The notes under the pieces: model-generated
The model's input: the letters and a program-made list of their open reading frames with translations, nothing else
Told to the model about the DNA's origin: nothing
Database searches by the model: none
Shown here: in pieces, positions 53,345 to 64,000 of the stretch
How positions within the stretch are numbered: the stretch's first letter is position 1
Layout: each line of letters begins with the position of its first letter
Made by a program: the position numbers and the translations under genes
Source of the DNA: Saccharum officinarum
Taxonomy: Eukaryota > Streptophyta > Magnoliopsida > Poales > Poaceae
DNA: 64,000 nt
Direction of reading: 5' to 3'
Assembly: GCA_020631735.1 (NCBI GenBank)
Contig: CM036225.1
Span: 70,234,662 to 70,298,661 of the forward strand

Positions 53345-54187
53345 GTATTTGTTTTTCTCTCGGCTTGCCTTTCAAAACCGGTTATTGACTGCGATGACAA
53401 CGGTATATTTTGGGTTCCAAATTCCATTATTTACCTACCATATACTCGTGTGTGTATCATTGGGTATCGTTCAAAAATATTAGTGTCCCGCATGCGCTTG
53501 CAAGTCAACATGAAGGTTGAGGACCAATTTGTATTGATTGAGGTCCAGGATGCGGTGGAGGATCTCAAGCTGGGAATTTGGATCTCTAGAAGCCTTTGTT
53601 CGATTTGCAAGTCTAGATCTGCAATTTCTAGGCGAGTTATGGTTGACTAATGCGAACACAAGGTTGATATGTGCCCTTGTAGTTCGTTTTGTGATAAGTG
53701 ATTATCAACGTGATCCATGACCTAGGTTGAGTTTGTGAGCTAACCATGGCGTGAGTTGGGTTGTGCAATATGTTTCTAGCCTTGTGGTGTGCAGGTGTGG
53801 AGCCCGGATACGGTGATTGACGGCAAGGTGAAGGTCAAGTAGGGATGTACCATGCTGATGGACCGGGAGCGGTGAAGGGCGAACGTGAGGCTTGGACAGA
53901 GTAACCAGGAGACCGGGTGACCAGTCGCGGTGGCTGACATCTGAGACATCGACAAGTGCAAGTGTATATGGGTGATGAAGACGACGTCGATCAAGTCAAG
54001 ATGGAGGACGATGGTGTCGTAGCACTTGGCGGAGGTCGGTGGGTCAAGTTAAGAAGGAAGGCGAAGGCGTCGAGCTTGGCAGAGGTCGAACACGCATCGA
54101 CATCAGGGGTTTGGTGGTTTCGTCCTCAAAACCATCGGCGCGGTTTGGTGGTTTGGGCCTCAAAACCATCGGTGGTCAGTTTCGTTG
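53345..54187. mobile_element. Probable LTR-retroelement remnant
   Basis: The segment about 53780-54180 (gtgtggagcccggatacggt, gaccgggagcggtgaagggcg, aggcgtcgagcttggc) resembles LTR sequence abundant in Andropogoneae genomes as far as I remember. It includes a 34-bp tandem duplication around ggtttggtggttt (54108 and 54142). It ends where receptor kinase copy 2 begins, so it may mark the truncation point. No coding domains. Confidence 0.35.
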
Positions 54188-54629
54188 ATCTTGCTTGCAT
54201 GTTCTCCTAGCTATGTCTCCACAAGCAACACCACCGACTACCTTGCGCTCATGTCGTTCAAGTCACACGTGAGCATGGACCCGTCGGGAGCCCTGGTGCA
54301 ATGGGGCAACTTGTCTGTTCCCACGTGCCAGTGGCCCGGTGTGGCATGCGGCTTCAAGGGAAGCCAACTTGGCCGTGTGGTGCCGTTGAACCTCGCCGGG
54401 CTCAACCTTGTTGGCACCATCACCGCTGCCCTCGGCAACCTAACCTACTTGAGGATTCTCAATCTTTCATTGAACCACTTCCATGGCATCATGCCACCAG
54501 AGCTTGGTAATTTTCGTGACCTTGAGACTCTTATACTTCAAGAAAACTCCATCGAAGGATATATTCCACCATCACTCGCGAATTGTAGTCATCTTGTCGT
54601 CATCGCTCTTGCTACAAGGTGAAATACCA

Positions 54630-56954
54630 GGCACCGGTGGCCACCTCCCCTCCCCAGAGCCGCCCCCTCGGCCCCTCCTCCTTGTCCCCAACCCCCTTCT
54701 TCCCCTCCGCGACCCCGGGCCGCTCCAAGGCCATGAGATGGTCGTCCGAGTCCGATCTCAGCGACGACGACTTTGACCCAGATCCAGCCCCGCTACAGCC
54801 AGGTTCCCCAGGTGGCGCCATCCGTCGGAGCCCGCTGGCGCAGGTCGTCCTGAAGGTAGGGGACCAACCCCAGCCGCACGCCTGTGCCACGTCGCGGCAG
54901 TCAACGGAGGCACCAGATTCAGATCCAGCAGCGGGCACGGAGCGCAAAGCCAGGCGCCGGGGGAAGCGTCGCCGTCGGCCTCGAAGTGAAAGGCGCCAAC
55001 TTGCTGAGGCACGGGGGGCTGGCGCAGTGCCCCTGCAGGCTGCGCCGGCGCCAGGCGATGAGGCGCAGCAACCCGCGGTGGCGGCCGCACATCCACGACA
55101 CGTCACCGCCCGTCGCAACTCTGACCCGGGCCGCAGGCCCGTCCACCAGCGGCTGGGGCGTCGAGTCGCCGACGAGAGGATCCCGGCGCACCTCAGGCTC
55201 GGCTCGCGAGTTCCTCGGACAAACGACAGGCGCTCTTCGGCCTGACGCACGCGCCTCCTCCATGTCGTGCGCCCCGTGCAGCCGCGCCTGTCGATGCGGA
55301 TGGCTTCACGCTCGTGCAAAGTCATCGACGCGGGCGCTCCCGAGCCTCGTCTCACCCTCGTCCCCAGCGGCCCATGCCGTCCTCACTTATCGGTCGTTGC
55401 TTCAACTGTTTGGCAGATGACCACGTCGCGGCCAGGTGCACCTTCCCGTCCCGCTGCCTCTTCTGCCTCAGCACGAGGCATCGGGCGTGGAACTGCAAAC
55501 AGGGTCATCGTCCGCCTCGGCACTTCTCCTCGGACCAGGTGGGAGGGTCCCCAGGGCGTGGTCATCCTGGATCGCTGCCGCACCAACCTCCCGGCAACGG
55601 CAGCGATCATCAGGGCACGGATCGCGCGCCGGAACCGCAAGTGTCCTTCCTCGTCGGTCAGATCCCCTGCCCGACCCACAGTCAGTTAGCAGTGGGGGGT
55701 GGGGGGCCATGCGACTATGGCAGTGGTGGCAAGGGGACTGCTCGCGCACCAGACACGCCACGCGGTGGCCGTCGTCGAAGCAGGCGGCGTCGAGGCAAGC
55801 GGCCGAGGGAGGTCAATGTTGTGACCACCACCGCTGCCACCGCCACCGACCCACTGGCACTTGTGCCATCTGAGGGTGCGGGGCCTCCCATTTGGGTTGA
55901 CCCGATGCTTGACGAGCTCGATGCCTCTCTCGTCGCGCGCCCAGCTCCGACAACCGCCTCTTTGCAGTCCCGGGCAGCACCGTCGGACCCCCTGTCATCG
56001 CTACGTTTGATCCGGCTAAGCTTCGCAGCTGACGAGGAGCCGGTGGAGGTTGGCGAGGACACCACGACCGTGGCCTCTCCACTCAGCTCTGCAGATGCTG
56101 AGGCAGCAGGGGTGGATGTTGTGGAGGCCACGGCAGTGGCCTCCGACGACACCGGGGCCTCTGACGACGCCGGGGCACGACTGCCGACTGGCCCTGCTGC
56201 TGCTGATCCGGCTACCGCGGACTTCCTCAACTCTCCGTGTCTACCTCTGGAGGTTGAGGTGCTGGAGGAGGGTGCTGAGGTTGTGGCGGTTGCGGATGTC
56301 GGGGCACTTACCCCGCCACGCGCGACGGCTGCCGCGCCACCTGCACCTCCCAAGCCTGTTGCCGGTGTGCCTACGGTGGCCTCCGTGACGGCATTCGTCG
56401 ACTCCTTCAGGCTGCCGCTGGAAGAGCCTTTGATCAAGGCTACACCTCGTGCAAGGATCCCAAGGAGACGCGACGCCGACTGGACCCCACGTCGCAGTGT
56501 CCGCCTGGCAGCGAAAGCGGCCTCCCGTGATCCGAATCCGAAGAGGCAGGCGAAGCGCGTTCTGATCAACAAGTGGAAGCCTAGCCATGTCAATTCGGAC
56601 ACGCCGGACTCCATAGTCCACAGCGAGTTCCACAAAGTATTCGCCGAGACATCTCCGACTGCGAGGAGGGAGGCGATGAGTATATTATTCCCGTTGCGCG
56701 CTGATCACATTTTGAGTTCCTTGGCGGAGCACGAAGCAGCGCTCGACGACTGAGTAGCCGTCCTCGTCGAGTTAGTCGCACATTAGTTCATTCCTTAGTA
56801 CGCCACTCTAAGCTCCACCGTTCAAGCCGGTGATCATTGTTAGTGTTCAACCCGTGTGGCTTATGGCAACTCGCTGTTAGACCTACCGGGTACTGTACTT
56901 TTATTCCCACTTCTCTTAATGAAGAACGTGCAATGCACGATTTCGAAAAAAAAA
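54630..56954 (+). mobile_element. ORF1-only non-autonomous LINE inserted in receptor kinase copy 2
   Basis: About 2.3 kb with a GC-rich start, one gag-like ORF1 and a 3' end tgcaatgcacgatttcg followed by an A-run (56946-56954). There is no endonuclease or reverse transcriptase. Comparison with copy 1 gives its borders: target gaaatacca on the left and ccaagcgag on the right, with a short ambiguous duplication (acca). It must have been moved by a LINE enzyme in trans (inference). Confidence 0.75.
55314..56753 (+). CDS. LINE ORF1-like protein with two CCHC zinc knuckles
   Basis: 479-codon frame for a nucleic-acid-binding ORF1 (gag-like) protein of a plant L1 element. Two CX2CX4HX4C knuckles: C29-C32-H37-C42 and C48-C51-H56-C61. 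There is an Arg-rich block at about 170-185 (RRRSRRRRGKR), an acidic/Ala-rich middle and a conserved-looking C-terminus with RRSVRLAAKA and ADHILSSLAEHEAALDD. The frame extends upstream without an ATG (GFTLVQSHRR), and the N-terminal part MRWSSESDLSDDDF from 54733 is in another frame, so ORF1 is probably frameshifted around 54900-55300. Confidence 0.7.
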   Translation: MQSHRRGRSRASSHPRPQRPMPSSLIGRCFNCLADDHVAARCTFPSRCLFCLSTRHRAWNCKQGHRPPRHFSSDQVGGSPGRGHPGSLPHQPPGNGSDHQGTDRAPEPQVSFLVGQIPCPTHSQLAVGGGGPCDYGSGGKGTARAPDTPRGGRRRSRRRRGKRPREVNVVTTTAATATDPLALVPSEGAGPPIWVDPMLDELDASLVARPAPTTASLQSRAAPSDPLSSLRLIRLSFAADEEPVEVGEDTTTVASPLSSADAEAAGVDVVEATAVASDDTGASDDAGARLPTGPAAADPATADFLNSPCLPLEVEVLEEGAEVVAVADVGALTPPRATAAAPPAPPKPVAGVPTVASVTAFVDSFRLPLEEPLIKATPRARIPRRRDADWTPRRSVRLAAKAASRDPNPKRQAKRVLINKWKPSHVNSDTPDSIVHSEFHKVFAETSPTARREAMSILFPLRADHILSSLAEHEAALDD

Positions 56955-59209
56955 CCAAGCGAGTTCAGCTCACTGCATAATCTCAAGACGCTCTACCTAG
57001 GGGCAAACAAGCTAGAAGGAGCTATCCCTCCTTGGTTAGGAAACCTCTCTTCACTAGTATCCATAGACCTCCAGAAAAACGGTCTAGTGGGTCAAATCGC
57101 AGAATCATTAGGAAACCTTGAGCTTCTTACAGTGCTTTCTCTCTCAGTTAACAAACTTTCAGGTTCGATACCTCATTCCATCGGAAACCTCCATTCCCTC
57201 AACAAACTTTTTCTACATGAGAACGGCTTTGAAGGATCTTTGCCTCATTCGATGTTCAATCTTTCTTCTCTTGAAATCCTGACAATAAATGACAACTTGA
57301 CTGGGGTTTTCCCACCTGATATGGGCAACGAACTATTTAAACTAAAAACATTCATTATATCATATAATAAATTTCATGGTGTCCTCCCCGCATCCGTATG
57401 CAATGCTTCCATGCTTCAATATATTGAAATAATAAGCACCTTCCTATCAGGAAGAGTTCCAGAGTGCTTGGGAGCTCACCAAATGAACCTGTCCGTAGTG
57501 GCACTTGTAGAAAGTGAGTTCGAAGCAACAAATGATGCTGATTGGAGCTTCATGTCTAGTCTATCCAATTGTAGCAATATGAGGCAACTAGGTTTGGAAT
57601 CCAACAAACTCAAGGGCGTGCTACCCAATTCAATTGCTAATTTTTCAATAGGAATGGAGTTTCTTAGCATAGAGGACAACAAGATAACTGGAACAATACC
57701 TGGAGGAATAGGGAACCTCGTCAACCTAGAGATACTTGTTATGGGTCAAAATATTCTTTTAGGCGCTATTCCATCGTCTCTCAGCAAACTCAAGAAGTTG
57801 AATTTATTATCTTTATCAAATAACATTTTGTCAGGACCCATCCTTGAAACTCTGGGCAATCTGACACAGCTTACAAAACTTTTTCTTAGTGGTAATCACA
57901 TCAGTGGACCCATACCTTCAAGTCTCAAAAACTGTCCATTAGAAGTTTTGGATCTTTCTCACAATAATCTTTTTGGTTCAATACCTAAAGAACTATTTTT
58001 TCATATCAACATTGTCAATTTACATGAATCTTTCACATAATTCCTTGTTAGGGGCTTTGCCATCAGAAGTGGGCAATCTCAAAAACCTCAATGAAATTGA
58101 TTTTTCCAATAATATGATCTCTAGTGAGGTCCCAGACTCTATTAGCGATTGTCAAAGCCTAGTATATCTCAGTTTATCTAGAAACACCATTCAAGGGAAA
58201 ATTCCAGTATCACTAGGAACTATAAGGGGCCTCTTCAGACTTGATCTTTCCTACAATAATTTATCTGGGACCATACTTGAGACCCTTGCCACATTAACGG
58301 GTATTTCTTCATTGAATCTCATGTTCAACAAACTCCAAGGTAGAGTTCCAACAAATGGTGTATTTCAGAATGCAACTGTTGTCTTTATCACTGGGAATGA
58401 TGGCCTATGTGGTGGTATCCCCCAACTGAAATTACCACCTTGCTCCAACCACAGCACTAAGAAGTCACACAAGAAAATTGCGATGATACTTTCCATATGC
58501 AGTGGATGTATTTTTGTCACACTAGTATTTGTAGTATCCTCATTACACCAAAAGAGCCAGGAGACAAAAGTAATAAACCCACAAAGGTCAATCTTGAGTG
58601 AACAATATGTGAGGATTTCCTTTGCTGAATTGGCCAATGCAACAAATGGTTTCGCGTCTGAAAACTTCATCGGAGCAGGGAGCTTTGGATCAGTGTACAA
58701 AGGCAAAATGCCAGTAAATGGTCAGGATGCAGTTGTCGCTGTTAAGGTTCTCAACCTCATGCAACGTGGCGCATCTCAAAGTTTTGTCGCAGAATGCAAC
58801 ACTTTAAGATGTGCTTGACATCGAAATCTTGTAAAGATATTAACCGTCTGCTCAAGTATTGATTTTCAAGGACGTGACTTCAAGGCCTTTGTCTATGAGT
58901 TTTTACCAAATGGAAATTTGGACCAATGGCTACACCAACATACTATGGAAGAAGATGGTGAACAGAAGTCACTAGAACTGATTACAAGGGTACACATCGC
59001 AATTGATGTGGCAGCCTCGCTTGATTATCTACACCAATATAAGCCAACACCAATTGTTCACTGTGATCTTAAGCCAAGCAATGTTCTCCTGGACTGTGAC
59101 ATGGTTGCTCACGTTGGTGATTTTGGGCTAGCACGGTTCTTGCATCAAGACAAAGATGAATCAACTGGTTGGGCATCAATGAGAGGATCAGTTAGTTACG
59201 CAGCTCCAG

Positions 59210-59500
59210 GTATACTTCTACTTTTATCTCTTCTAATTAATCCACAACGTAGGCTATAGCTAAATTTAAGAGTTTTTTGGGTGTTTTACTTACTTAAATA
59301 TCTAATTACAGCTAAACAATAGCTAAAATTTGAAGAATATGAAAGAGTTGAAATCTCTGAAATTTATAGTTAGACACTAAAATAATAGGATAAACTTAGT
59401 GTTTTGGAAATGAACTTTCTACTAACGTTACTGTATGAACATATATCAAAATTCTTCTTAAACAACTATATTGAAAAGGTATTCATGTTGATGGTTTCAG
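59210..59500 (+). other. Kinase intron, copy 2
   Basis: GT-AG intron at the same codon position as in copy 1 (CCAG|GTATAC, TTTCAG|AGTATGG). It lacks the MITE present in copy 1 and thereby shows the empty site. Confidence 0.85.
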
Positions 59501-60093
59501 AGTATGGACTTGGCAATGAAGTCTCCACCCATGGTGATGTATACAGCTTCGGCATACTGTTGCTGGAGATGTTCACTACAAAAAGACCAACGGCCAATGA
59601 ATTTGAAGAAGCAATTGGGCTTAGAAACTATGTTCAAATGGCAGTGCCGGACAGAGTGAGCATTATTGTGGATCAACAACTACTAACAGAGATACAAGAT
59701 GATGAACCAAGCACCTCAAACTCCAGCAGTATTAGAGGTGTGAGAATTGCCTGCATCACTTCAATTTTGCAGGTTGGGATTTGCTGTTCAGATGAGACGC
59801 CAACAGATGGCCCATCAATTGGAGATGCTCTAAAAGAGTTGCAAGCAATTAGAGACAAGTTTCAGAAGCACCTCTGCCATAAAGGGGGGCGGCATCAGTT
59901 AGCTGAAGTGTGAAGGATTTTTGTGTGTTGTCTCGAATATATGGGCAATATGGTTAAAGCTAAGACATCTGGTCATCTGGACATGAGTTGTAATTGATGG
60001 TTAAGAGATAAATTTTGGGTCCTACTTTGTTTCCCTATTTTGGGTTTTAACATGTTTCTATAGGCGTTTGGTGACATGCGTGTAAACCAACTA

Positions 60094-60371
60094 CTCCTTC
60101 TGTCCCAGAAAGGTAGACGTCGGAGCTTCCCAAGAAAAAAATAGCAGACATGGCAAATTACCTGGTTAACCTCACTGCAAAAACACTATGCGTCAGTAAA
60201 GTGGTACTGTATGAAACTGTAGCAGTCCTTTTTGTTCCTGTGCACACACTTTATGCCGTTGTCTATGCACTATGCAGACAGTAAGTAGATGGGATCTATA
60301 GGCTATAGCGTCTTTCTTTCTAGTACCAGATTCAAAATGCTATAACGTCTAGTATTATGTGACAGGGGGAG
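60094..60371. mobile_element. Stowaway MITE in 3' flank of receptor kinase copy 2
   Basis: 278 bp, starts CTCCTTCTGTCCCAGAAAGG and ends TGTGACAGGGGGAG, with TA at 60092-60093 and 60372-60373. Copy 1 shows the empty site (aactacatgagtagctg at about 52730). Interior is non-coding. Confidence 0.85.
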
Positions 60372-60373
60372 TA

Positions 60374-60532
60374 TATGAGTAGTTGAATTTTGCTCAGGCG
60401 GCAAAGACAGTAGTGACAGGCTGAGATTATTGAGCTGGCGGTGTGCCACAGTTTCTTTTTTTTTGACATTTTGGTGTATGTGCGAAAATTGAAAAGTAAC
60501 TTTGGCAAGAACTATCTGCGCCGTGCTTTTGT
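60374..60532. repeat. 3'-flank repeat (copy 3), cut by LINE
   Basis: Third copy of the flank block. It matches copy 2 up to gcttttgtc, then stops abruptly at the LINE oligo(A) tail. Confidence 0.7.
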
Positions 60533-63500
60533 CTTTTTTTAGAAAATTGAATATATTAATATCCTAGCTTCTGTATCGAATAATGCATATATATGTTCCA
60601 TATTACAACCAACCACAACTAAACAAGGTTCCAAGCAATCTCAAAAACAAAGTTTTGAAGCAAAGCAGAAGGTAAAAGTTTCAAATGCAACATTTAACAT
60701 GTAATTCTATTGCTGAATCTCCACCCATTTCTTGCAAACACCTCCATCGCGGTGGTCTTAAGCTGCCTGCATCCCATCTTCATCCTTTGGCCATCCTCCT
60801 CCTTCTGAAGTAAGGACCAAAACCTGATCCAGTACGTCCTCCTGAAGATAACCTGCAAATAAGATGGTAATGTGATCATGTCAAAGACCACTTCATTCTG
60901 GGTTAATCAAATTACCCAACACATCGCACTTGCACCCATGAGAATTTTGGCTTTCAGTTTCCTATTAAACCCTTGTAACCAGCCTGTAAACATATTGTGT
61001 ATACTAGTCAGGGGTATTAAATTAAAGGAAATCTGAATAGTTCGCCACACAAATTTAGCAAAATGACAATCAAATAATAAATGTTGTATGGACTCCTCCG
61101 CGGAACAAAAACAACACTTCCTATCTCCTTGCCAATGTCGTCTCGCTAAATTGTCTTTTGTCAAGATTACCCCCTTATATAAATACCACAAAAATACCTC
61201 GATTTTAAGAGGTAGTTTAAGTTTCTAAATTAAACTATTGTAAGGTATAGCTTTGGTTCCTAATAACGATCTGTACATAGATTTGACTAAAAACGATCCA
61301 TTGTGATGTAGCCCCCACACAAAGCGATCCCTCTGGTTTGTTAATTGTACATGTGCAACCAAAGCTACCACATCATGCCATGCTTGTAAATTAACATCTA
61401 TTAGGGACCTCCTAAAAGCTATATTCAACGGTGTTGTAGACATCACCGTTCTCACCGAAGCACCTTTTTTCCTAACAATGTTATAAAGCGCAGGAAAGAG
61501 CGATTTTAAAGGACGTGGTCTTATCCACACATCCTCCCAAAATCGTACCTGAGATCCATCACCAAGTTCAAACTTGCCTAACGAAAGGAATTCCCCCTTG
61601 ACCTTCATGAGACCAGCCCAAAATTGAGAATCCCCAGGCATATATTAAACCTGAGTTAGGGTCTTAGTTTTTATATATTTATTCCTAAGCAATTGTTGCC
61701 AAATTCCATCTCCATTTAGCAACTTAAAAAGTCATTTACTTAGGAGACATTTATTTTGAACATCTAAATTTAAGATACCCAACCCCTCTTGATCTTTCAG
61801 TGTACAAACTACCTCCCATTTAGTCAATATATATTTCTTTTTGTGTTCGTCACTCTGCCAGAAAACCTTGACCTGAAGTAATCCAACTTCTTCAGCACTC
61901 CTTTGGGTAATTCAAAAAAGGAAAGCATGAACATAAGAAGACTACTTAAAATAGAATTTAGTAGAACTAGTCTCCCTCCTACTGATAACATCTTACTTTT
62001 CTAGCAATTCAGCCTTCTTTGAAAATGCTCTTTGACGTGTTTCCAGTCCTTATTCATGAGTTTTCTATGATGCATAGGAATTCCCAAATACCTAAAGGGA
62101 AAAGAACCTAAGTCACACCCGGAAATATGTGCATATTCACTTTGAATTGCTTTGGCTGCTCTATAGCAGAACAATTCACTCTTATGGAAATTGATCTGGA
62201 GTCCTGATAACTGCTCAAACGCAAAAAGCAAAAGCTTCATATTTTTGGCCCTCTCTTGATCATTATCCATAAAGATGAATGTATCGTCTACATATTGAAG
62301 GACTAAAAGCCCCTCATCCACCAAATGCGGGACAACCCCTCGGACCTGTCCAGCCTCTTTAGCCCGTGAAATGAGAACAACCAACATATCAACCACTATA
62401 TTAAAAAGGATAGGAGATAACGGGTCACCTTGCCGCACTCCATTCCAAGTTTGAAAATAATGGCCTATATTATCATTGACCTTTATTGCAACACTCCCTC
62501 TAGACAAAATCTTGGAGATCCAATCACACCAAGTTTGTGAGAATCCTTTTATTCTGAGGACCTGTTGTATAAAAGGTCATTTTAACTTATCATATGCTTT
62601 TTCAAAGTCTAACTTTAAAATCACCCCATCTTGTCTTTTCCTGTGTAACTCATGAATCGCTTCATGCAACATAACAACTCCTTCCATGATATAACGACCG
62701 GGGATAAAGGCTATTTGTGATGGTCCAATTAGTTTATCCACCACTTTCAAAATTCTATTATTTAGCACTTTCGTAAAGATATAAAATCTCACATTTAACC
62801 AGAAGATTGGCCTATATTGTTGAATTCTTACCGCATCAACCATCTTTGGTAGTAAAGTGATAATTCCAAAGTTTAAACTATGAATAAGCAGTCTCCCAGC
62901 ATGGAATTCAACAAAGAGCTTCATTAAGTCTGGCTTTACTATATCCCAAAAAAATTGATAAAAATCCGCTGGAAAACCATCCGGACTTGGTGCTTTGTTA
63001 TGTTCCATGTCCAAAACTGCCATTTTGACTTCCTCCTCACTGAATGGAGCAGTCAACAACTCATTCTCCTCTGATGAGACCTGAGGTATATCAAGTCTTA
63101 TAGTCTCATCCATTGAGAAAGAATTCAGTGTATGAGGTCCAAACAGTCCTTTATAATACTCAGTTATATAATTATTCAGGTTTGCATCCCCAACAATAAT
63201 TCCTTCTTCATGTTCTAGTTGTACAATTTTTGTCTTTCTATGTCTTCCATTTGCCACCATGTGGAAGTACTTAGTATTATCGTCTTCTTGCAATAACTTT
63301 GTTATTTTCGATCGTTGGAGCCAATAAATCTCCTCTTATCTCAACAACTTAGTTAACTGTCCTTTGAGATTGTTTCTAAGATCCACCTCCTCAGGTGACA
63401 ACAACAGAACCTCTGCTTTCCTATCCAACTCATCTATCTTAGCCAACAAATTAGATTAGGTTCTTATTTTGTGAAGATAAGTTCCTAGCCCAACCCCTAA

Positions 63501-64000
63501 GGAAGCGTCGTAGTCTCCTAATTTTATTTTGCCATTTCTCCAAAGGTGACCCAACCCTATTTTTAGATTCCCAAACCTCTTTGACCAATTCAAAAAAAAC
63601 CATCTCTCGTCGCCACGCTAGTTCAAATCTAAAGTTTCTAGTGTTCCCTCTACGAGATGGCTCCCCAGTATCTAGCAAGAGAGGTGTATGATCTGAGATC
63701 TCTCGGGTAAGTGCTTGGACTGAGGCTAGTGGGAATTTTTGTTCCCAATCTGTTGTTACTAAGATGTGGTCTAACTTTTTGTATGTTGGCACCTTAGCAT
63801 AATTAGCCCAAGTGCATTTCCTATCTGACATCTCAAGCTCTTTTAAGTTCAAGGTCTCAATAATAGCGTTAAATAACAGAGGCCATTTATTCTCATACCT
63901 TGAATTATTTTTCTCAAAAGGGTTCCTAATGATATTGAAATCTCCTCCTACTATGAAAGGAAGATCCCCACAGCTAGTACAAGCTCGTACTAACTCTGAT
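60533..64000 (-). mobile_element. L1-type LINE, 3' part, continues beyond window
   Basis: Non-LTR retrotransposon on the minus strand. Its A-tail (plus-strand T-run 60533-60539) marks the 3' end, placed exactly where the receptor kinase flank breaks off. The coding region ends near 60694, and endonuclease sequence still continues at the window edge. Confidence 0.85.
60694..64000 (-). pseudogene. LINE ORF2 (APE endonuclease, reverse transcriptase, zf-RVT), degenerate
   Basis: The minus-strand order fits an L1 ORF2. The endonuclease C-terminal half (64000 to about 63720) has VGGDFNIIR and KKLDHILVT, with SDHTPLLLDT. A linker follows, then reverse transcriptase 63293-62001 with NKAPSPDGFPADFYQFFW, QIAFIPGRYIMEG, LKLDFEKAYDKLK, GVRQGDPLSPILFN and YVDDTFIF. 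The connection domain (61641-61225) has FWEDVWIRPRPL and RFVWGLHHNGSFLVKSMY. zf-RVT at 61191-60907 has KCCFCSAEESIQHLLFDCHF. Stops and frame changes occur between these blocks (near 63300-63450, 62510-62580, 61640-62000 and 61200), so the enzyme is dead although catalytic residues remain. Confidence 0.85.

Larger units (their letters stand above)
54188..59913 (+). pseudogene. Xa21-type LRR receptor kinase, copy 2, 5'-truncated and interrupted
   Basis: Paralogue of copy 1 lacking promoter, start codon and the first residues of the signal peptide. Segments: 54188-54629 (LRRNT and first LRRs), a LINE insertion, 56955-59209 (rest of LRRs, membrane helix, kinase N-lobe and catalytic loop IVHCDLKPSNVLL, non-RD), intron 59210-59500, and 59501-59913 (kinase C-lobe). 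Compared with copy 1 it lacks exactly four LRRs (about 95 residues, in register) after LYLG near 56996. It has an extra T in a T-run near 58000 that shifts the frame and a CGA-to-TGA stop at 58816-58818. The kinase C-lobe is intact but cannot be translated as a receptor. Confidence 0.88.

Noticed and set aside
55715..56635. 306-codon minus-strand frame
   Set aside because: Shadow of the LINE ORF1 frame on the plus strand; Ser/Ala-rich without motifs.

Overview
This is nuclear DNA of a panicoid grass, most likely an Andropogoneae member such as sorghum, sugarcane or Miscanthus. The evidence is plant intron/exon structure (GT-AG introns, GC-rich first exons), the grass Tourist and Stowaway MITE families, Sirevirus-like LTR sequence rich in a TCCGGTC motif, and a protein set that includes CPSF30-L with a YTH domain, a Xa21-type non-RD receptor kinase, a NIP aquaporin and a group III patatin. 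A 100-base N run marks a draft-assembly gap. The species call is an inference.

Layout. 1-12 kb is gene-poor and built of DNA transposons: a 2.4-kb MULE with a 9-bp target duplication, a Tourist-type element, and a nested locus where a NIP aquaporin fragment lies between inverted repeats and is split by a second long-TIR element that itself hosts four MITEs. 13-18 kb is a complete young Ty1/copia element on the minus strand with apparently identical LTRs. 20-22 kb is a two-exon group III patatin-like acyl hydrolase gene (minus strand) with one apparent frameshift. 23.9-25.4 kb is a dead LINE 3' end. 28.3-29.8 kb is a Helitron 3' end with captured eIF4A-III-like exons, interrupted by an LTR element that runs into the gap. 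30.8-33.6 kb is a decayed mariner element carrying a COBRA-like gene fragment in antisense. 33.7-35.4 kb is LTR sequence. 35.8-38.3 kb is a broken MuDR-type transposase gene.

The one gene that reads intact is CPSF30-L (38.9-44.8 kb, plus strand, 7 exons, 645 codons before the stop), a polyadenylation factor joining three CCCH fingers to a YTH m6A reader. Its second intron encodes a plausible short isoform of about 251 residues. Downstream, after a CACTA element nested in an older repeat, lie two head-to-tail Xa21-like receptor kinase copies (48.6-52.6 and 54.2-59.9 kb). Both are pseudogenes with different lesions, and one is split by an ORF1-only LINE. The 3' flanks of CPSF30-L and both kinase copies are related to each other. 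The window ends inside a degenerate L1-type LINE on the minus strand.

I found no CRISPR array, operon-like cluster, tRNA or rRNA. The unusual content is the nesting and gene-fragment capture by four transposon classes (a MULE-like carrier, Helitron, mariner and LINE). I do not see evidence for a wholly new biological system.
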